Source of the DNA: Hemerocallis citrina
Taxonomy: Eukaryota; Streptophyta; Magnoliopsida; Asparagales; Asphodelaceae
NCBI GenBank assembly: GCA_017893485.1
Contig: CM030360.1
Span: 9,536,597 to 9,600,596 of the forward strand
DNA length: 64,000 bases
Direction: 5' to 3'
Shown one piece after another: positions 57,895 through 64,000 of this stretch. Under the pieces are notes generated by a model that did no database searches, was not told the DNA's origin, and saw only the letters and a list, made by a program, of their open reading frames with translations. Every line of letters begins with the position of its first letter. Position 1 is the first letter of the stretch. The position numbers were made by a program, and so were the translations under genes.

Positions 57895-59869
57895 TACCCA
57901 CAGTTTTATATGCAGGGTAATGACATGATAAAGATTAAAGAGGAACATATGCTTCAAGATTATTCAATGTTGTTGTACTTTGTTTAAATATTGTAAATTT
58001 ACTTCCGCTGTACAATGTAAAGAGTAAAGTTTTATGTAAATTCTGATGTAAAGTGAAAAATTTTAATTTCCTTGTAAAATTGTACTAAATGAAGTGGAAA
58101 GATACTGTAGAACTCTCGAATTTAGTTGTATTTGGGATTCGGGGCGTTACAGCCTCCCCCCTCCCCTCGCTCCAGCGGCCGAGGCGATCATAGGCGACGC
58201 GGAGCCTCAACCATGGGCCCTAGACTGGGCTGTTCGGATCGGGGACACCTTGTCGGAGGGTCCCGTGGCCATCGAGGTGGTCAAGAAGCTCGCCCCACCG
58301 CGGGACCAGAAGGCCCAAGAGTGCGACACCATAGAGTCCAACTACATGAAATGGGCTATGGCGAGCGTGCAGGTAACCTTCATTCTGTTCCTACTCTATT
58401 GTAGTCTCTTTACTATATATATTTTTTCTAAGTCTGATTCCCATGGCTATAGGCTTGTATGGAGGGCGCTCAGTTGATGAAGCTGCACCATCAGGAGCTG
58501 AGTAGGGAGGTTAGGAACGCTCAGCGCTATGGGTGCGAGATGAAAGACCTTATATAATACCCTGATTTTCATTTAAAGTGAAACTGTTGATTTTACGTAT
58601 TGTGCATGTGCAATCTTGGATGTATTTTCTTATACAAATTATCTTTTATAACATGAATAAATAAATATAATTCTTCGTCTTTGTTTTCTTATAAAAGCCT
58701 ATTTTATAAAGCCTAAGATTAATTTCTCTATTTCGAGCCCATCCTGATTATTTAATTATTGGCCCTTGGATTTGAGCCCACTATTTGAAGCCCAAAACTA
58801 ATTAATCTCTTAAATTGCCCTAACTTGTCATGTAGACACATTTAGTAGGCAATTGATTAATTAAATGTGTACAACTTAATAATGGGGACACTAGAAAGTT
58901 TGTGCATGCACTAAGGTGTGCAAGGCACACCAATTCTAGGGTAGGCCAGGGTTGGATGAGTGGGAGAGGGAGAGTGGTTGAGGTGGAGGAGTAGTTATTG
59001 AGTTCATGGAAGTTACTACAACTTCACAACTCATCTTGGTCCTTAATCTTCAACTCCTAGATTAATCCTAGCCCTTCTTTTCACCCTAAAATAAGTATAA
59101 ATACTCCCCCCCCCCCCCCCCCCCCCAGTTACTTTTGCACCTTTTCTTCATCAAAAGACTAAGAGAAAAAGACACATTTTATAAACAAAAGATTGAGAGT
59201 TAAGTGAGTTTCAAAAGATCGAGTGTGCTTTTGTGTGTGTTCCAATAAAAGGAGGCTGGCCAATTCTTTTGGAGAATAAGGGCTTGCGGCAATACCAAGG
59301 AGCAAGGAGGAGAAGGCAAATTTGCAAACTCAAACTAGGAGAAGAATGCCTTTTGTTCATTCTAGGAGCTTTCCCCTAAGATCTTTTGTATGTTATCTTC
59401 AACAAGGTGGGTGTTTTTCATGCTTCTAACCTAGTTACCATGCTAGGAATTAATTGCTACTAAGAAAAAACTAAGTAATTTGGACTTATGGTTGTTTTGA
59501 GATGAAATGATAAATTAGAGAATGTTTGATAAAATGATTGCTAATGGATGAATTGTGAATTAAAGTGCTAGAATCTTTCATGTTGTCATGCTATGTGTTT
59601 GTGAATTATGCTTTATGGAGAAATTTATGTTTTATGAGACAAATTGTGATCAAATGCATCATGAAAATTTTGATCTCTTAAATTAGAGTAACACTATTGT
59701 AGAAAAGATGGAAATTGATGTTCTAAAAATATTGTAGATCGCTAATAAGTGAGAGAATAAAGAAGAAAAGTGTTCTCGTAGAAATCTAGATTGTAGATCG
59801 TGTACAATTGTGATTCTTGTTTTCAATGTCGAAAATATATCCATGATTTACTCTAAATAGAAACCTGGT

Positions 59870-60115
59870 GCAATCGACAATCGGCCAAATTAGAGTCGAT
59901 AGTCAACTGTCAAGTGATGAATTTCAAATTTTAGTTACTAAACAGTCGACCGACCGTATTTTAATAGTCGACTGCCCTGACTAATTATTTTTGAGTTTAA
60001 ATTTATACGAAACAATCGACCGACCATTTTTTAACAGTCGACTGCTTTGATTATTTACTTTCGAGCTTTAGAACCTCGCAGAACAGCCGACTGGCCATGC
60101 TTAACAGTCGACTGC
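59870..60115. repeat. GTCGACCGACC / AGTCGACTGC cluster
   Basis: Pairs of CAGTCGACCGACC (or CAATCGACCGACC, CAGCCGACTGGCC) and TAGTCGACTGCCCTGA recur three times about 60-75 bp apart (near 59942, 60014, 60083). The two types alternate. Related motifs occur in the LTR-like segment at 52590 and the solo LTR at 12337. Confidence 0.75.
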
Positions 60116-61342
60116 CCTGAAGTTCAAATGATATCCAGATTTCATGAGATAATTTTCTATAATCCTTGGCCTAGTATAAATGAGAATTTGAGACTATTTT
60201 TACAAGAAAGAATTTACTATAAATTGTTAGTTTAAATTGTCCTTGGATAAAAAAAAATGCATTCATTAAAACATGATTTGAAAAGAGTTTTGATAACGAA
60301 AGTGTGAATGTTAGATTTAGTATTGTTAAAACAAGGATAAGAGAAATTTTGTGGAAAGAATAAATTAGGAATGTGACAAGTTAGAAAAATGAAATTATAT
60401 TGTTTATGCATGAGATTGTGTATGAAATTGAAATTTCAATGACTTGATAAATTATGATAGAACATGAATATACAAGTGCTATGAACATGAAATGAAATTA
60501 TTGTTAATTATGGAAAAAGATCTTATGAGTATGAAAAACTCGATGTTCTGATTATGAGTTCAAATTAAGAACTAGGGAGTAGCTAAGCCTCATACCGGCG
60601 ATAAAAGAAATGTTGATATGATATTTGAGATAAAAGACCAGGTTTGGGTCAAATGCGTTGATTGATGGTTAAGACCGGTATAGAGGTAAGAGTTAACCCT
60701 AGAAATTGATTTTTATTCATGAATCATACAACTAAGGACCAAACAATAGAGAAGATGTAATGAAAGTAAGATAAAAACACAAGTATGAGGGTCTCGAGTC
60801 TACGGTGTGAGAGTGATTCATAGGTTGCCTACATGATTAGTCAAGTCTTGGCGTGGACACTACTCCGGAATTATCGAGATCGTGGCGACGCTTGTGGGAT
60901 GTTTGATTGACTACGGGTGGTGCCATGGTCCATGACGGAGGCTGAATTGACCATAGGCTCTGCATGATGCGTCATGTCACGACGTGGAATTTCCCTCCAG
61001 GCTATCTAGACATGGGCTCGTAACTCATAGGACATCTAGAATACTTACCGTAGTTACAGTAGTAGATTAAGTCATGGCGAGGGCTCGAACCCTACAAGTT
61101 GAAGAATGATTAAGGACTTGCCCTCGGACCTATGTAGTATGGGATGCATAGAATCTGAAAAAGTGTGCATTAGTGTAATCTAATAATATTAATAAATTGC
61201 ATTAAGGACTAGGCGCACAATCATAACACGACATCAATAGGATAGTCCCTTTAGCTTTATTTGTGAACAAGTTTATGGTTTGTTAAGCTTTGAGAATCGT
61301 TATACAGTTTCGGCATAAAGAGGATGGCCATGTATAATATCT

Positions 61343-61363
61343 CGTCAGTTGAATGAACTGACG
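61343..61363 (+). other. Perfect hairpin near LTR 3' end
   Basis: CGTCAGTT-GAATG-AACTGACG, an 8-bp perfect stem with a 5-base loop, 250 bp before the LTR end. Confidence 0.6.
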
Positions 61364-61616
61364 TGCCCATAGTCTTTATGCAGGATAAAAGAATTGACAA
61401 AGATTAAAGTATGCAAGCAGCTTAAAGAATGTTTCAAGTGTTGTACATCTATTTATGTAAATATTGTAAATTGCTTCCGCTGTTTGAGTTTAAATGTAAA
61501 TGTAACTCTGATATAAGGAAAAGTTTAAATTTCCTTGTAAAATTGTACGAAGAGAAGTGTAAAGATCCTGTGGAACTTCGAATTCAGTTGTATTTGAAGT
61601 TCAGTGTGTTACAGAG

Positions 61617-61630
61617 TGGTATCAGAGCCA
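61617..61630 (+). other. Primer-binding site (initiator tRNA-Met)
   Basis: TGGTATCAGAGCCA begins 3 bp after the LTR end. Confidence 0.93.
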
Positions 61631-61768
61631 CGCTTCCAAGTAGTACAAATTTATAAGGAACGACACCCTAGAAATGAACATTAGTGTGTTGAGTATAGAG
61701 ATTTAATTGTAAGTCACTTAAATTTGTGTTGCTCTATGATTTATGTTTCTTCTCCTCCTTTCTCTAAG

Positions 61769-62176
61769 ATGGCTGACCACTTCGACCCTGCTGGAGAAGA
61801 CGATTGGCACATCGTTGTGGAGGATTACTACCCCGGATAAGCTGATTCAAACGAAGAAGATCCTGAAGAATTGGAAGAGGAATGGCCTGAGTCCAGAGAG
61901 ATCACTCCACCTCCAGATTCATCTGATGATTCCTCCGACGAGGAAGAACCAGTTTCGAGTAGTCCCATTGTGTCTCTTCAGAGGCAGGTAGAGACTTAGA
62001 GGGAGAGAGCGGAGCTACTGCAGGCGCAGTATGCAAAGAGCAAGGATAGCATTGCAATTCTCAGTCATCGTGTTTGGGAACTCAAGAAGAGAAAAAACAT
62101 GTACGATGTACTGAAGGAGGATGTTGAGGAGCTAGGGGAAGAGCTTCGTGAAGCCAAGAGGAACCGTAGGAACTAG
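61769..62176 (+). pseudogene. Extra ORF before gag: acidic plus coiled-coil protein
   Basis: One 135-codon frame from ATG 61769 to TAG 62174 with two internal stops, TAA at 61838 and TAG at 61997, both one C-to-T change from a Gln codon. The N-terminal half is acidic (MADHFDPAGEDDWHIVVEDY; EEDPEELEEEWPES; SSDDSSDEEEP). The C-terminal third is helical and heptad-like (RERAELLQAQYAKSKDSIAI; VLKEDVEELGEELREAKRN). It ends 124 bp before the gag ATG. I do not recognise a family. A small leader protein or a DNA/RNA-adaptor role is possible; nothing in the sequence settles it. Confidence 0.6.
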
Positions 62177-62300
62177 ACTGTTGTATCTTCTTACTGCTTT
62201 CTTTTGATATCAGAAATATTCTAAATTCGAATGTATAAAATTTGAAATTCAATGAAATAAAAAGTTAACTTAAAATTCATGTTTTTCTACTTCGAATTTA

Positions 62301-63330
62301 ATGGATCATTTGCATCAGAATATGGCTAGAAGAGAAGCTCGAAATGGTGAAGGTTTGGACTTGGAAACGGAACTAGCGGGGGTCTATCAGACACTCAATA
62401 CCGTTGCCATGAATCAAAATCAAGGAAGGGTGCCTGTGAATCCAGTACCTGAATCTATCAAACTCGTGGAATCATTCAAACTGATGAAGCCACCAGTATT
62501 CGAAGAGAAGTCAGACCCTGACGCGACTAACAACTGGATCCGACAGGTAGAGACTATCTTCGAAGTTTTGGAAACTCCGGAAGGCAGCAAGGTGAAGTTG
62601 GCAACTCTGCAGTTCGAGAAGGATGCGGCTGTGTGGTGGCAGTCGATGAAGTGGATGATGGGTGATGTTGTTCTTGGCTGGAAGGAATTTTTGGAGGAAT
62701 TCTGCAGTCATTATTTTCCATCAGACATCCAGAAGAAGAAAGCCATGGAATTTCTGGTGCTGCAGCAGGGCGACATGTCAGTTAGAAGTATGAGACGAGG
62801 TTCAACCAGCTCTCGAGGTATGCTCCCGAATTGGTGATGGACGAGGCGAAGAAAGCTCGAAAGTTCGTGCACGGTTTGAGGCCAAGTCTGAGATCCAAGA
62901 TGATAACCCTTGGTATCCACAGGTTTGACAAGTTGGTCAAACGAGCTGCAGCTACGGAAGAGGACATGGAGCAGTTCCACGCTGTTCAGAATCGGAGGAA
63001 CAACTGGAACGTGGGAAAAGGCCCACAGCTTCTAGCAATTTCAGGGGACAACCACCACCTCAAAGGTTCAAACCGACAGGGGCGAATGCTATTAACGTGG
63101 CTGGAAGACCCCGAAATAGTTTTGTGAGACCTCTCGTAGTGACTTGTTTCAACTATGGAGAGACCGGTCATTACAGATCTTACTGCCCAAAGTTGCGAGA
63201 TGTCGTCCGCAATGGACCAACGCAGCAAAGTGGGAAGAAGCCGTACCAGCAAGGGCGAGTATTTGCCTTGACTGAAGCTGACGCCGATGAGGTGGATCAT
63301 GTCATCACTGGTACGAGGGGGGGTGTTTAA
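62301..63330 (+). pseudogene. gag: gag of the long-LTR Gypsy element, broken
   Basis: ATG 62301 (MDHLHQNMARREARNG). The capsid region is typical of plant Gypsy gag: FKLMKPPVFEEKSDPDATNN, WIRQVETIFEVLETPEGSKV, FEKDAAVWWQSMKWMMGD, FLEEFCSHYFPSDIQKKK. A frameshift near 62795 moves to ELVMDEAKKARKFVHGLRPS, and another near 63030 to the zinc knuckle CFNYGETGHYRSYC (63149-63190), where the second Cys has become Tyr. The frame ends at 63330. With two shifts and a damaged knuckle it is dead. Confidence 0.9.
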
Positions 63331-63342
63331 GAGTGTTTTCTG

Positions 63343-64000
63343 TTGTTTCTTTTTCCCGCTTTAATAGTGAACTATTATGTAACGAGTGTGTGTTACGTAA
63401 CAGGAGAACTTTATTTGAATGGAAAGAAGGCTGTTGTTTTGTTCGATACTAGATCTTCTCATAATTTTGTATCTCCAAAGTTTGCTAAAGTCTTGGGAAT
63501 TGAACCGAAATTCTTTCCAGGCAAGGTCTTGGCGGTAGCTACACCATCAAGGGAGACTCTACCCACTGATCGGTACTATGCAGACTACGAGATCGTGATT
63601 GGGAACAGAATTTTCGGGATTGATCTGATCGAGCTGAATGTCTTGGGAGTCGATATTTTCATTGGCATTGATTAGATGTCGGTGTACAGTGTGAATATCG
63701 AGTTCAAGACCAAGGAAGTAACAGTGAAAGCTCCAAGTGGACCTGAAGTCACTTTCCAAGGGAAGAAGAAGTGCTCTAGTTTGGTTGTAGCCATCTGCAA
63801 GCAGGAAGTTCCTGTAGAAGTGCAAGGCATTCTTGTGGTTCGGGATTAACCGACTGTGTTCTTTGATGATTTTCCTGGGTTACCTCTGCAGTGTGATATA
63901 GAGTTCAGAATCACTGTTCCACCGGAAAGTGCACCCATTTCTAAAGCACCGTATAGGATGGCTCCGGTGGAGCAGGATGAGATCAAACGGCAGAATGAGG
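63343..64000 (+). pseudogene. pol: pol start: protease and N-terminus of RT, broken, runs off window
   Basis: Protease: VTGELYLNGKKAVVLFDTRS then SHNFVSPKFAKVLGI (63400-63495). The catalytic DTG/DSG has become DTR. Then ELNVLGVDIFIGID, TAG at 63673 where Trp is usual, MSVYSVNIEFKTKEV, and TAA at 63847 (usual Tyr/Phe in VVRD-x-PTVF). The start of RT follows: FPGLPLQCDIEFRITVPPES then APISKAPYRMAPVEQDEIKR, the conserved Gypsy RT entry. The window ends here. Confidence 0.9.

Larger units (their letters stand above)
54818..58151 (+). mobile_element. Solo LTR (3.3 kb), Gypsy-type, inside the antisense gene copy
   Basis: TGTAATGCCCCGATTTTC ... TTCGGGGCGTTACA, with a perfect duplication GCCTC at 54813-54817 and 58152-58156. 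It is the same family as the LTR at 58553: the last 100 bp (TTCCTTGTAAAATTGTAC ... TTAGTTGTATTTG) and the CTTCCGCTGTACAATG region align well. TATAAATA at 55374-55381 is followed by CCCTCCCCGCC. It carries a 250-bp stretch with two tRNA-like modules that the LTR at 58553 lacks. No internal domain. Confidence 0.92.
53404..58552 (+). pseudogene. Second copy of the Tat antisense gene, inverted, split by a solo LTR
   Basis: Plus strand here, so the parent Tat element lies reversed. Exon 1 (about 53404-54512) has LSDSTSWKTVEKVYEVTPLR, RSRKPFIVESSNSEGS, a very acidic Glu/Asp region, then SGLRLPLHRFIEMVLNWASL, GPKSWKQLMCFMLLCEE, GIYYILPRRRRRVVHGHPDS and LKAEEWVDVV. Intron 1 is 54513-54611 (phase 1). 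Exon 2 starts 54612 (MDDSEIVARRAMLKKRKAER, Lys-rich), is cut at 54817 by the solo LTR, and resumes at 58157 (PWALDWAVRIGDTLSEGP) to 58372. Intron 2 is 58373-58452 (GT..AG, phase 0). Exon 3 from 58453 (ACMEGAQLMKLHHQELSREV) is cut at 58552 by the next element. Frameshifts lie at about 53700 and 53900 and a TGA at 54187. Its Trp in AEEW is a stop in the first copy. Confidence 0.85.
58553..61613 (+). repeat. 5' LTR (3.06 kb)
   Basis: Starts TATAATACCCTGATTTTC (TG mutated to TA; compare TGTAATGCCCCGATTTTC at 54818) and ends GTTCAGTGTGTTACA just before the primer site. TATAAATA at 59096-59103 is followed directly by a 21-base C run (59106-59126). It contains GTCGAC-type motifs at 59870-60115 and a hairpin at 61343-61363. 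Confidence 0.9.
58553..64000 (+). mobile_element. Long-LTR Ty3/Gypsy retrotransposon (Tekay/Del-like chromovirus), cut by window end
   Basis: 5' LTR 58553-61613, initiator-Met primer site, an extra ORF, gag, protease and the start of RT on the plus strand. LTRs of about 3 kb with a Met primer and a gag/PR of this kind fit the Tekay/Del lineage of chromoviruses; the chromodomain would lie beyond the window, so lineage is inferred. It is inserted in exon 3 of the second antisense-gene copy. gag and PR carry frameshifts and stops. Confidence 0.88.

Noticed and set aside
54818..61613. One retrotransposon with LTRs at 54818 and 58553 and the gene piece 58152-58552 as its interior
   Set aside because: The 54818-58151 LTR has its own perfect GCCTC duplication, the antisense gene exon continues across it, and the 58553 LTR is followed by its own primer site, gag and pol.

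Overview
The window is a repeat-dense plant nuclear sequence and I see no intact host gene in it. Nearly everything recognisable is a transposable element, many nested in one another: Ty3/Gypsy elements of the Tat lineage, long-LTR Gypsy elements that look like chromoviruses, Ty1/Copia elements, L1-type LINEs, hAT elements and one Tourist-like (TTA target) element. This mixture and the strongly methylation-like decay (many TGG, CAG and CGA codons turned into stops) point to a large, TE-rich angiosperm genome; the species cannot be told from the sequence.

Layout. 1-415 is the end of an older Tat-type LTR. 421-15677 is a nearly complete Tat-lineage retrotransposon (LTRs 421-1146 and 14960-15677, target duplication ACTGT on both sides). 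It has gag and a PR-RT-RNaseH-second RNaseH-INT polyprotein on the plus strand, a three-exon gene on the minus strand (9954 down to 7752), and an 89-bp tandem array split by a 2.6-kb solo LTR (11246-13887). 16084-20331 holds three hAT elements, one nested and two abutting. 21004-25605 is a minus-strand Copia element that shares an LTR with a truncated second copy. 27880-30190 is a piece of a long Gypsy-type LTR. 30192-39297 is a LINE split by a Copia solo LTR, which is itself split by a 3.1-kb Gypsy-type solo LTR. 39885-42785 is a 5'-truncated second LINE. 42919-51662 is a badly decayed Copia element carrying a Tourist-like insertion full of satellite and (TAA)n DNA. 52471-58552 is an LTR-like piece plus a second, inverted copy of the Tat minus-strand gene, split by a 3.3-kb solo LTR (54818-58151). 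58553 to the window end is a long-LTR Gypsy element running off the edge.

The most interesting system is the Tat minus-strand gene. Two diverged copies (7752-9954 and about 53404-58552) keep the same order of parts, the same two introns at the same codon phases, and a domain resembling the plant 'putative gypsy type transposon' family. The better copy has a TATAAATA box on its own strand 152 bp upstream of its ATG. It therefore looks like a genuine second gene carried antisense by the retrotransposon. Secondary points of interest are GTCGAC palindrome clusters shared by three LTRs, a hairpin at a similar place near the 3' end of several long LTRs, an extra acidic/coiled-coil ORF before gag in the last element, and a pair of tRNA-like modules inside a solo LTR.

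All comparisons were made by eye; no alignment, dating or database search was run.
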